Source: DSVQ01 sp964484765
Lineage (GTDB): Bacteria > Planctomycetota > Planctomycetia > Planctomycetales > Planctomycetaceae
Direction: 5' to 3'
Assembly: GCA_964484765.1 (NCBI GenBank)
Contig: CAZAGI010000042.1
Coordinates: 1 to 64,000, forward strand
Length of the DNA: 64,000 nucleotides
Numbering within the stretch: the first letter of the stretch is position 1; each line of letters begins with the position of its first letter. The notes beneath the pieces were generated by a model. It was not told where the DNA came from, made no database searches, and saw only the letters and a program-made list of their open reading frames with translations. The position numbers and the translations under genes were made by a program. Positions 8,868 to 16,480 of this stretch are shown one piece after another.

Positions 8868-10226
8868 ATGAATGCCGTCGGTTATCCCGCAACGGGGCTG
8901 ACACGCTCCACTCTGCCGCTGGCCGAGCTGTCCCGCTCCAGTCAGTGGGTCCATCGCATCACGCTCTGGTTGGTCGCGGCGTTGATGGCCAGCGTGGCCG
9001 CGCTCCTGTTTGTTCCGTGGCAACAATCGGTCGCAGGCAAAGGCCGCGTGGTCACCTACGATCCCAACCGCCGCTTGCAGGAGATCGATGCCCCCATTTC
9101 TGGCCGATTGACTGAGATCAAGACCGGCCTGGTCGAAGGAGCGCACGTCAGCGCGGGGGAAGTGCTGATGAAGATCGAAGTCATCGACCCTTTCCTCAAG
9201 GACCGGCTCGCCGATCAGTTTGAAGCCACGAAGCGCAAGCTCGACGCGGACCGAACCATCGTCTTTGCCTATGAGAAGCAGGTCGAAGCCCTGATTGAGG
9301 TCCGTGAACAGACTCAATTGGCGCAAGATGAGTTCGTCAAGGTAGCTGAGCAGAAATTGCTGGCTGAAGAAGAAAACCTCAAGGCAGCGCAAGCAGGCTT
9401 CGATCAGGCCGAAAAGGATCGGATTCGCCGCAAAGAACTCTTTGAACAAAAGGTCGAATCGCGCTTTGAATGGGAGGTCGCGGAACGCAAAGCGGCGGAA
9501 ATGGCGGCCAAGGTGCAGCAGGCAAAAGCCTACGTTTCCGCTGCCAGGAGCGAACTCGCCGCGAAACATGCGGAACGAAATTACAAAATGCGTGAAGCCC
9601 AGGTCAAAATTGATTCGGCCACGGCGGTTTATGAGAAGTCCAAGGGAGATGTCGAGAGTACAAAGAAGGAATATGCCGATATTGAAAGCAAACAATTGCT
9701 TCAAGTGCAGCCCGTCATCGCGCCGCTCGATGGCTATGTTCTGAAGCTTCGCAGTTTTCAGGGAGGGCAGATCGTCTCCGCGGGGCAACCGCTCGTAGAA
9801 CTTGTCCCATCGGACTCGGCCCAGGCCGTGGAGATCAAGGTCGACGGCAACGATGCACCTTTAGTGGCGAGTCTAAGCAACACTCAGAGCCATCGAAAAG
9901 TCCGTCTGCAATTTGAAGGCTGGCCCGCCGTACAGTTCAGCGGCTGGCCTTCCGTGGCGGTCGGAACTTTCGGTGGAATCGTGGCCACGGTCGACCGTTC
10001 CGACGACGGCCAAGGCAAGTTTCGCGTGCTGGTGGTGCCCGATCCGGACGACCGGCCTTGGCCGGAAGCCGATATCCTCCGTCAAGGAGTCAGGGTGAAT
10101 GGCTGGGTCCTCTTGAACGAAGTTCCGTTAGGACAGGAATTATGGCGGCAGTTGAATGGATTTCCTCCCGTCATCACCATCGAACCCGTCTCCAAAGGCG
10201 ATGCACTGTTGCGTGGCAAAAAGTAA
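8868..10226 (+). CDS. HlyD-type membrane fusion protein of the type I secretion operon
   Basis: About 452 residues. One N-terminal membrane anchor lies around residues 28-48 (ITLWLVAALMASVAALLFVPW). A lipoyl/barrel-sandwich half-motif follows (LQEIDAPISGRLTEI). A long charged coiled coil covers about residues 90-270, and the second half-motif is PVIAPLDGYVLKLRSF. A beta-barrel region with PLVELVPSD and a C-terminal membrane-proximal part complete the family pattern. ATG 8868 is preferred because GGAAG sits six bases upstream; an upstream GTG at 8805 is less likely. It would link the inner-membrane ABC protein to the outer-membrane channel encoded next. The gap to the ABC gene is about 100 bases, so the genes are very likely co-transcribed. 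Confidence 0.9.
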   Translation: MNAVGYPATGLTRSTLPLAELSRSSQWVHRITLWLVAALMASVAALLFVPWQQSVAGKGRVVTYDPNRRLQEIDAPISGRLTEIKTGLVEGAHVSAGEVLMKIEVIDPFLKDRLADQFEATKRKLDADRTIVFAYEKQVEALIEVREQTQLAQDEFVKVAEQKLLAEEENLKAAQAGFDQAEKDRIRRKELFEQKVESRFEWEVAERKAAEMAAKVQQAKAYVSAARSELAAKHAERNYKMREAQVKIDSATAVYEKSKGDVESTKKEYADIESKQLLQVQPVIAPLDGYVLKLRSFQGGQIVSAGQPLVELVPSDSAQAVEIKVDGNDAPLVASLSNTQSHRKVRLQFEGWPAVQFSGWPSVAVGTFGGIVATVDRSDDGQGKFRVLVVPDPDDRPWPEADILRQGVRVNGWVLLNEVPLGQELWRQLNGFPPVITIEPVSKGDALLRGKK

Positions 10227-11875
10227 CCGCCTTTCAAAGCCGTATCATTCTGTTGGGACTGTTCACGATCGCGGGGTGTACGACATCCCGTGTGTCGATC
10301 GGTTCCTCGGCACGTCCCGATCCGCAACTGGTCGCAAAAGCCTCTGTCTCTGACAAGCCCGTACCGCAATCGCCGGCTGACGAGACTTCTACGCTGGACG
10401 ATGAGGCCGGCACAGCAATTGAACTCGTGAGCGCGTTGGACTCGCAATCGGCAATCGATGCCGCAGCCAATGTCCCGCCGACGCCGACGAGTGAAGACGG
10501 GATTCCTCCCGGGCCCACCAAGCCGATTGTGCTCGATCAGGTCATTGATGCGATTTACCAATCGTATCCCTTGCTGAGGATCGCGCTTCTCGATCGCAAT
10601 ATCGCGTCCGGCGACAACATCAGCGCGCAGGGCGAGTGGGACTTCAAAGTCATCGCCGATTCCATGAACACGCCCGATGGCTTCTATCAGACGTATCGTC
10701 AGTCGGTCGGCTTCGATCAACCCCTGTATGGCGGCGGCAGTCTCTTTAGCCGCTACCGGATCGGTCGCGGCAGTTTCGAGCCGTGGTATCTCGAACGACA
10801 GACCAACGACGGGGGCGAGTTTCGCGTGGGACTCTCGGTCCCCCTGTGGCAGAACCGCACGATCGATGAACGCCGCGCTCAACTCTGGCGCACAGCGTAT
10901 GGTCGCGATCTGGTCGAACCCGAAATCCGCACGCAACTGCTGCTGTTCATCCGCGACGGATCGATCGCCTACTGGGAATGGGTCGGTGCCGGGCGACAAT
11001 TGGCCTATGCCGAACAACTGTTGAAACTCGCACAAGATCGTGATGCTCAGCTGCGCCGGCAGGTAAAGGAAGGGGATCGCCCGGAAGCGGACCTGACCGA
11101 CAACGAACGGCTCATCGTTTCCCGACGCGTGAAGCGTCTTGATGCACTCCGCAAGTTTCAGTCGAATGCCGCCAAGCTGTCGCTGTATTTGCGCATGCCC
11201 AATGGCAGCCCGTTCGTTCCCACTCCCGAGTTGCTGCCATCCGGCTTTCCGGAGCCAACGCCGGTGAAGAGCGATCAACTGGCATCAGACATCGCGTTCG
11301 CGCAGTCGCGGCGACCGGAAATCCTGGCCCTTGATGTGACGCGGCAGATGCTCAATATTGATCTCTGCCAGGCACAGAATCTCATGCAGCCGGAACTGAA
11401 CGGCGTGATTGCCAATAGCCAGGATGTGGGCGGTCCCACCAGCAGCAAGAAGGACAAGAGTCCCAACGAAACCGAAGCCGGCGTTTACTTCTCCGTCCCG
11501 CTGCAAAGACGCAAAGCACTCGGAAAGATTTCCGCCGTGGAAGCCAAGCTTGCTCAGCTCAATGCGAAGCGGCAATTTGCGACGGACAAAATTTCTGTCG
11601 AAATTCAATCCGCCGTCATTTCGTTGGAGACCGCCTTTCAAGCGATTGGCCAGGCGCGAGAAGCCGTCCGACTGAACGAAGAGATGCAACGCTTCGAGCT
11701 GATTCGGCTCGAACAAGGGGATAGTGACTTCCTGCGACTCAATCTGCGGGAGCAGGCGACCTTCGATGCCCGTGTGGCCGAAGTTGATGCCTACCTGCGG
11801 TACTTCGAGGCCCTCTCCGAGTACCGCGCCGCCGTCGCCGCGGACTTGCCGGAAGTGATTGAACTCGCCGAATAG
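10142..11875 (+). CDS. TolC-like outer membrane efflux protein, lipoprotein
   Basis: About 577 residues. A long basic n-region is followed by a lipoprotein signal with the lipobox TIAGC (ILLGLFTIAGC), so the mature protein probably begins with an acylated Cys. An unstructured, Pro/Ser/Thr-rich linker of roughly 80 residues precedes the outer-membrane-factor fold. That fold has helical segments such as SIAYWEWVGAGRQLAYAEQLLKL and a second repeat with FATDKISVEIQSAVISLE. ATG 10142 overlaps the adaptor gene by 85 bases, which suggests translational coupling. It would be the outer-membrane channel of the exporter. The gene ends 15 bases before the convergent regulator gene, with no obvious hairpin between them. 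Confidence 0.88.
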   Translation: MAAVEWISSRHHHRTRLQRRCTVAWQKVTAFQSRIILLGLFTIAGCTTSRVSIGSSARPDPQLVAKASVSDKPVPQSPADETSTLDDEAGTAIELVSALDSQSAIDAAANVPPTPTSEDGIPPGPTKPIVLDQVIDAIYQSYPLLRIALLDRNIASGDNISAQGEWDFKVIADSMNTPDGFYQTYRQSVGFDQPLYGGGSLFSRYRIGRGSFEPWYLERQTNDGGEFRVGLSVPLWQNRTIDERRAQLWRTAYGRDLVEPEIRTQLLLFIRDGSIAYWEWVGAGRQLAYAEQLLKLAQDRDAQLRRQVKEGDRPEADLTDNERLIVSRRVKRLDALRKFQSNAAKLSLYLRMPNGSPFVPTPELLPSGFPEPTPVKSDQLASDIAFAQSRRPEILALDVTRQMLNIDLCQAQNLMQPELNGVIANSQDVGGPTSSKKDKSPNETEAGVYFSVPLQRRKALGKISAVEAKLAQLNAKRQFATDKISVEIQSAVISLETAFQAIGQAREAVRLNEEMQRFELIRLEQGDSDFLRLNLREQATFDARVAEVDAYLRYFEALSEYRAAVAADLPEVIELAE

Positions 11876-11890
11876 TTCTGCGACACGTTG

Positions 11891-12799
11891 TCATTCGCGG
11901 AAAAGTTTCGCTCTGGCCGCTTCCGAGATCGCCAGCACGGCCGGGTGCTTGATTCGCTTTTCGACCGACACGGCGTAGAACCGTTCGCAAATCGAGTCGT
12001 CGCGCCCGACCACAGCGACGCGGTACATCCGTTTGACGTCGGCCTCAACCACACTCGGAGCGGCAAAAAGCCCATGGCCCACCTGGCCGAACGCTTTGAT
12101 CAGGGCGCTATCGGCGAACTCCCCCTGAATCCGGGGACGAATCCCTAGTGAATCGAACCACTGTTCCAGCGAGCGTCGGAGGGCGACATTTCCCGTCGGC
12201 ATCAGAAACGGCGCGCCTTGCAGCGATTCGGGAAATCCCTTGCGATACTTCTGAGCTAACTCATCCGTTCCAAAGAATGTCACACCACATTCGCCGAGCA
12301 AGTGGTTGAACGCGCGAAATCCCAGACGCGGATTGGCGGGCACATCGCTGAGTACCAGGTCGAGTTCGTGCAGCGCGAGCTTCGCGATCAAATGATCGGG
12401 GTCACCATCGAAGCAAGTCACCTGCACCTCTTCGGGCAGATGCAACGCTGGTTCGAGCAGGCGATGTGCAATCAACTTCGGCAGCGCATCCGCTACACCC
12501 ACCAGAAACCTCACCGCCCGGCCCGTGGGCCGACTTTGCAGAGTGTCTTGCAATTCACGACCCAGTGAGAAGATCTCGTCCGCATAGCGATAGACCGTGC
12601 GACCCGTCTCAGTGAGAACGAGGTTGCGTCCGGAGCGTTCAAACAATGCCGTCTTCAGCGACTGTTCGAGCGCGCGAATCTGGCCACTGATGGTTGGCTG
12701 AGCCAAATGCAAGAGTTGGCAGGCCTTGGCCACGCTCCCTTCCCGCGCAACCACCCAGAAATAGAGCAGATGGTGGTAGTTGAGCCATTCCATTTCCAC
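11891..12799 (-). CDS. nhaR: LysR-family regulator, NhaR-like
   Basis: 302 residues. An N-terminal winged helix-turn-helix (about residues 6-65; EGSVAKACQLLHLAQPTISGQIRALEQ) is followed by a LysR substrate-binding domain. Segments such as YHHLLYFW, VGVADALPK, FNHLLGECGVTFF and GEFADSALIKAFGQ match NhaR, the activator that in enterobacteria responds to sodium and alkaline pH. ATG 12799 and an ATG two codons later are equivalent starts. It is convergent with the secretion operon and divergent from the CsrA-like/HPF gene. The box shared by both of those promoters lies 22-52 bases upstream of its own start, which fits autoregulation. Ligand and targets are unknown. Confidence 0.85.
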   Translation of the reverse strand: MEMEWLNYHHLLYFWVVAREGSVAKACQLLHLAQPTISGQIRALEQSLKTALFERSGRNLVLTETGRTVYRYADEIFSLGRELQDTLQSRPTGRAVRFLVGVADALPKLIAHRLLEPALHLPEEVQVTCFDGDPDHLIAKLALHELDLVLSDVPANPRLGFRAFNHLLGECGVTFFGTDELAQKYRKGFPESLQGAPFLMPTGNVALRRSLEQWFDSLGIRPRIQGEFADSALIKAFGQVGHGLFAAPSVVEADVKRMYRVAVVGRDDSICERFYAVSVEKRIKHPAVLAISEAARAKLFRE

Positions 12800-12820
12800 A
12801 CTCCCTACATCGCTTTTATC

Positions 12821-12874
12821 GATGGAACGTAGTCAAACAATCGATTTGTACACAACCTGGACCCGCTCTACCAT
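12821..12874 (+). promoter_or_regulatory. Second copy of the shared promoter/activator box
   Basis: The box at 12821-12851 matches 26 of 31 positions of the box at 6481. TTGTAC (12846-12851), a 17-base spacer and TACCAT (12869-12874) form a sigma-70-like promoter pointing toward the CsrA-like/HPF gene, 90 bases before its ATG at 12964. The box also lies just upstream of the divergent nhaR gene, the usual place for a LysR site. It contains the dyad ACAA-N5-TTGT. Confidence 0.55.
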
Positions 12875-12963
12875 ACCGTCATGACACCGTGAGTCGATGC
12901 CATGGAAGTGGCATACCACGGGGGACAGTCTGGTTCAGATCTTTAGCACAAGGATGTCGGCTC

Positions 12964-13551
12964 ATGCGCGAAGTGGTTGTCAAAGTCGGAGAAACCATCA
13001 CCTTGCCGTCGGGATCAAATGTCGCAGTCAAACTCATGGCCGTGAACGGGCCGTTGGCACGACTGTCGATCACCGAGCCGGATTCCAACGTGAGTCGTCA
13101 GACTGAGTCACTGGCAAAGTTTCTGGAAAAACGAGTGGCCGCAAGTTTTGAAGGAGGCGACATGAAGTGGACATTGCATGCGAGCCGCGTCGTGGTTAAC
13201 CCGAGCCTGCGGGAACACATCGACCGACGTCTCAACTTCGCGCTGTCTCGGTTTGCTGCGCGCATCGGGAAAATCGATGTCTTTCTCGTGGATCAAAATG
13301 GCCCAAAGGGGGGACTTGATAAGTCGGCCCTCATCGCGGTCCGAATTCGCGGGATGAGTGACGTCATGGCGCATGTCGTCGATAGCGATTGGGTAGTGAC
13401 CATCGACCGCGTGACAACGCGGGTGGCTCAGCAACTCCGCCGTGAACTGGAGCGGAGTCGGAAAGGCTTCCGGAATCGGACCCAAAGCCGACACACGGTC
13501 GCGTTAGGCGACCGCTTGATGGATACGAATCCGCGTCGTGAAGAATCATGA
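12964..13551 (+). CDS. CsrA-like N-terminal segment joined in frame to an HPF/RaiA ribosome-associated domain
   Basis: The frame from ATG 12964 gives about 195 residues. Residues 1-~55 resemble CsrA in order and spacing: VVVKVGETITLPSG, VAVKLMAVNGPLARLSI, a Pro, then VSRQTESLAKFLEKR. The remaining ~129 residues are a short HPF/RaiA (ribosome hibernation) protein: MKWTLHASRVVVNPSLREHI, DVFLVDQNGP, and a basic C-terminus. A strong AAGGAGG lies four bases before an in-frame ATG at 13162, exactly where the HPF domain begins. Translation may therefore start there alone, or at both sites. HPF assignment is confident; the CsrA resemblance is weak and by eye. Short HPF proteins bind the 30S decoding region in stress. 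A further upstream in-frame ATG at 12889 is unlikely. Confidence 0.7.
   Translation: MREVVVKVGETITLPSGSNVAVKLMAVNGPLARLSITEPDSNVSRQTESLAKFLEKRVAASFEGGDMKWTLHASRVVVNPSLREHIDRRLNFALSRFAARIGKIDVFLVDQNGPKGGLDKSALIAVRIRGMSDVMAHVVDSDWVVTIDRVTTRVAQQLRRELERSRKGFRNRTQSRHTVALGDRLMDTNPRREES
13151..13164 (+). promoter_or_regulatory. Strong internal ribosome-binding site and start of the HPF domain
   Basis: AAGGAGG at 13151-13157, then four bases, then ATG 13162. It lies inside the larger frame and marks the first residue of the HPF domain. It is the best Shine-Dalgarno match I noticed in the window, so an independent HPF product of 129 residues is likely. Confidence 0.6.
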
Positions 13552-13666
13552 ACTGACAAGTGACGCCTGCGAATAGAACGCGGTTCCCGTTCGTGATCGA
13601 AACCATCCTTGTTGTTTGCACAGTCGCGCCACGCTGCGTTGCCGGAATTCGCTGAGGATAGTCTTG

Positions 13667-14596
13667 ATGGACGCCACATTGACGGCCTGGGGTTTGTTTC
13701 ATGTGTTACTGCTGGGGATGTTGGCACTCGACCTGGGAGTGTTTCATCGTCGGTCGCATGCTGTCAGCGTGCGTGAAGCGTTGACCTGGAGCGCCGTCTG
13801 GATCTCTCTGGCCTTCCTGTTCAACATCGGCATCTACGCAACACAAGGCACCGAGCCGGCTTTGCAGTTCCTGGCAGGGTACGTGATTGAGAAATCGCTG
13901 TCAGTCGACAACGTGTTCGTCTTCGCCATGATTTTCGGTTACTTTCGCGTGCCGGCGGCCTATCAGCATAAGGTGCTGTTCTGGGGCATTCTGGGGGCGC
14001 TGCTAATGCGTGCCGGCTTTATTTTCGCCGGTGTGGCTCTCGTCAAGCAGTTCCATGGACTGATGTACGTCTTCGGAGCGCTGCTGGTCTTCAGCGGTAT
14101 CAAAATGCTGATGGCAAAGGATGCTCCTTTCGATCCGGATGCGAATTGGATCATGCGTTTGGCGCGGCGGATGCTCCGGGTCTCGCCTCAATACCATGCC
14201 GATCGCTTTTTCACTCGAATGGATTCGCGTTGGGCGGTCACACCGCTGTTCCTGGTCCTGCTCTTTGTCGAACTCACGGATGTTGTCTTTGCCGTTGATA
14301 GCATCCCTGCAATCATGGCCGTCACCCTGGATCCGTTCCTCGTCTACACATCCAACGCGCTGGCCATGCTCGGCATGCGATCGCTCTACTTTGCCTTAGC
14401 GGGATTGCTCCCCAAGTTCGTCTACCTCCATCACGGACTGTCTGCCATTTTGGTGTTCGTCGGCGGGAAGATGCTGTTCGCTGACTTCATCAAGATTCCG
14501 ATCGCGGTTTCGCTGATCGTGATCTCGCTGATCATTACCTTTGCGATTGTTGCCTCCCTGCGTTCACGACGGCCAACGATGGCGAGCGCGGCGTAA
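13667..14596 (+). CDS. TerC/Alx family integral membrane protein
   Basis: 309 residues, with about nine membrane segments. TerC-family acidic motifs lie within membrane helices: LALDLGVFHRR, EKSLSVDNVFVFAMIFGYF, and VELTDVVFAVDSIPAIMAVT. ATG 13667 has GAGG nine bases upstream. In other bacteria TerC/Alx/MeeF proteins export manganese or help metalate exported proteins, and Alx is induced at alkaline pH. The gene follows the CsrA-like/HPF gene by 115 bases. I saw no yybP-ykoY (manganese) riboswitch in that gap. The NhaR-HPF-TerC grouping suggests a role in alkaline, sodium or metal stress, which is an inference from context. Confidence 0.92.
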   Translation: MDATLTAWGLFHVLLLGMLALDLGVFHRRSHAVSVREALTWSAVWISLAFLFNIGIYATQGTEPALQFLAGYVIEKSLSVDNVFVFAMIFGYFRVPAAYQHKVLFWGILGALLMRAGFIFAGVALVKQFHGLMYVFGALLVFSGIKMLMAKDAPFDPDANWIMRLARRMLRVSPQYHADRFFTRMDSRWAVTPLFLVLLFVELTDVVFAVDSIPAIMAVTLDPFLVYTSNALAMLGMRSLYFALAGLLPKFVYLHHGLSAILVFVGGKMLFADFIKIPIAVSLIVISLIITFAIVASLRSRRPTMASAA

Positions 14597-14877
14597 TGGA
14601 CCGAAGCCCGCCGGAATGAGTCTTTCGTCTGGGAGAATGGCTGGGCCGCTTCCGTCGCCGGGCCCGCGACTACGAACGGCTGACAGCCGCCTTCACCAGC
14701 TGCCAGTGGCTCGCCTTCCTCGGTCTGGTACTCAGAAAAACGGGTTTTGAATGTCCCTAAAAATACTATTCGCCCGGTCGGATAGAATCCTAAGAAAAAT
14801 CGTGAGCCTGTGACGCTGCCTAGAAATGTGGAATTGAAATGGTTGGATCCGATCCCGAGATCATTCGAGGAATTTGC

Positions 14878-16122
14878 ATGCGATTTCTTCCATCGCTCAT
14901 CGCGTTCGTCCTGATTTCGGCCCCGCTTTCGCAGGCAATTGCTGGCGATGTCGTCACGTGGCCGCAGTGGCGGGGTCCCGCGCGGACGGGCAAGATTGAA
15001 GCGGCGGCCTGGCCCGACAAGCTGGACGGAGATCACCTCCAGCAAGCGTGGCGAGTCGAACTGGGCAACAGTTACTCTGGGCCGATCGTGACCGTCGACC
15101 GAGTCTTCGTGACCGAGACGCGTGACGCGAAAACGGAGCATGTGCAAGCCCTCGATCGAAAAACGGGCAAATCGTTGTGGGAAGCATCGTGGCCCGGTTC
15201 GATCAGCGTGCCGTTTTTTGCGAAGGCCAACGGCGACTGGATTCGCAGCACGCCGACGATCGACGGGGATTCGCTTTACGTGGCTGGCATTCGGGATGTC
15301 GTGATCTGCCTCGATACCGCGACCGGACAAGAACGGTGGCGCGTCGATCTCATGGCGAAGTTTGGTTCTCCCGTGCCGGCCTTCGGTTTCGTTGCCTCGC
15401 CCCTGGTGACGGGCGACCACGTCTACGTCCAGGCCGGCGGTGGCTTCGTGAAGCTCGACAAGAAAACAGGCGAGGTGCTGTGGAGGGTGCTCGAAGATGG
15501 CGGCGGGATGTATGGCAGCGCGTTCTCCTCACCATTTCCAGCAACGCTCAATGGGGTCCCACAGATTCTCGTTCAGACTCGGCAGAAATTGGCGGGAGTT
15601 GAGGCTGAGTCCGGAAAAGTGCTCTGGTCACATCCTGTGAAAGCGGAGCAGGGTATGAACATCTTAACGCCAACCGTAATCGGCGACCGGGTGTTCACAA
15701 GTACCTATGGCGGCGGTTCGGTCCTTCTTGAGATCAGTCAGGCGAACTCTTCCGATGTCGCGACGGTCACGGAAGTCTGGAAGACCAAGCCACAGGCGTA
15801 CATGAGTTCTCCGCTTGTCATTGGCGATCACATTTACCTCCACCTGCGCAACCAGCGGTTCACCTGCCTGAACATTGAAACCGGTAAAGAACAGTGGACG
15901 ACAACTCCCTATGGGAAATACTGGAGTATGGTCGGCAACGGTTCGAAGATCCTGGCACTCGATGAACGGGGTGATCTGTTGCTCATCAACGCTACGCCGG
16001 AAAAGTTCGATCTGCTGGATCGCCGCAAAGTCGCTGAGAACTGCTGGGCCTACGTCGCCGTCGTAGGTGATGAAGTGTTTGTGCGTGAACTCAACGCGAT
16101 GTCGGTCTATCGCTGGAAGTGA
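14878..16122 (+). CDS. Secreted PQQ-like beta-propeller protein
   Basis: 414 residues. ATG 14878 has GAGGAA upstream and starts a clear signal peptide (MRFLPSLIAFVLISAPLSQA, cleaved after AIAG). Propeller repeats carry the PQQ-like signature: VQALDRKTGKSLWE, VICLDTATGQERWR, FVKLDKKTGEVLWR, LAGVEAESGKVLWS and FTCLNIETGKEQWT. WPQWRGPARTG at the mature N-terminus is typical of planctomycete members. I see no BamA-complex lipobox, so it is not BamB. It is probably a periplasmic or surface scaffold of unknown ligand. It stands alone between terC and the carotenoid operon. Confidence 0.88.
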   Translation: MRFLPSLIAFVLISAPLSQAIAGDVVTWPQWRGPARTGKIEAAAWPDKLDGDHLQQAWRVELGNSYSGPIVTVDRVFVTETRDAKTEHVQALDRKTGKSLWEASWPGSISVPFFAKANGDWIRSTPTIDGDSLYVAGIRDVVICLDTATGQERWRVDLMAKFGSPVPAFGFVASPLVTGDHVYVQAGGGFVKLDKKTGEVLWRVLEDGGGMYGSAFSSPFPATLNGVPQILVQTRQKLAGVEAESGKVLWSHPVKAEQGMNILTPTVIGDRVFTSTYGGGSVLLEISQANSSDVATVTEVWKTKPQAYMSSPLVIGDHIYLHLRNQRFTCLNIETGKEQWTTTPYGKYWSMVGNGSKILALDERGDLLLINATPEKFDLLDRRKVAENCWAYVAVVGDEVFVRELNAMSVYRWK

Positions 16123-16480
16123 TGCCGGCACGGTTCTTGGGGCCGATTGCGCCGTCTACGAACGCGTCTCTCGCGGTTCGTTGAAGCCTCTTCGACACTC
16201 CTGGCGTATCGCCCTGCGCGAACGACGCGAAGTGCCAATGACGACAAGTGGTCAGTGGCCGACCTCACGACTATAACCCGCCAGTACGCGTTTTGTGAGT
16301 CGACCATAGCACCATTTCCATGGCTGTGGGGACGGATCTCGCCCTCACCGTTATTGGCTTGCATCGCAATGATCCAGCAGCGGTTCGGGTGAACCATCCC
16401 GATGGACGGTTTGCTGGTTTGACTGAAACTCATGCCGGCTTGTGAATTTTTTACGAAGAATTGAGAAGGCATCGCTTGCG
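16123..16480. other. Intergenic region before the carotenoid operon
   Basis: About 358 bases without a convincing coding frame. It presumably holds the promoter of the carotenoid operon. I cannot identify a clear -35/-10 pair, operator or RNA element by eye. A GTG at 16442 would extend the first operon gene by 13 codons. Confidence 0.35.

Noticed and set aside
13552..13666. Manganese (yybP-ykoY) riboswitch before terC
   Set aside because: The expected conserved bases are not seen in this 115-base gap.
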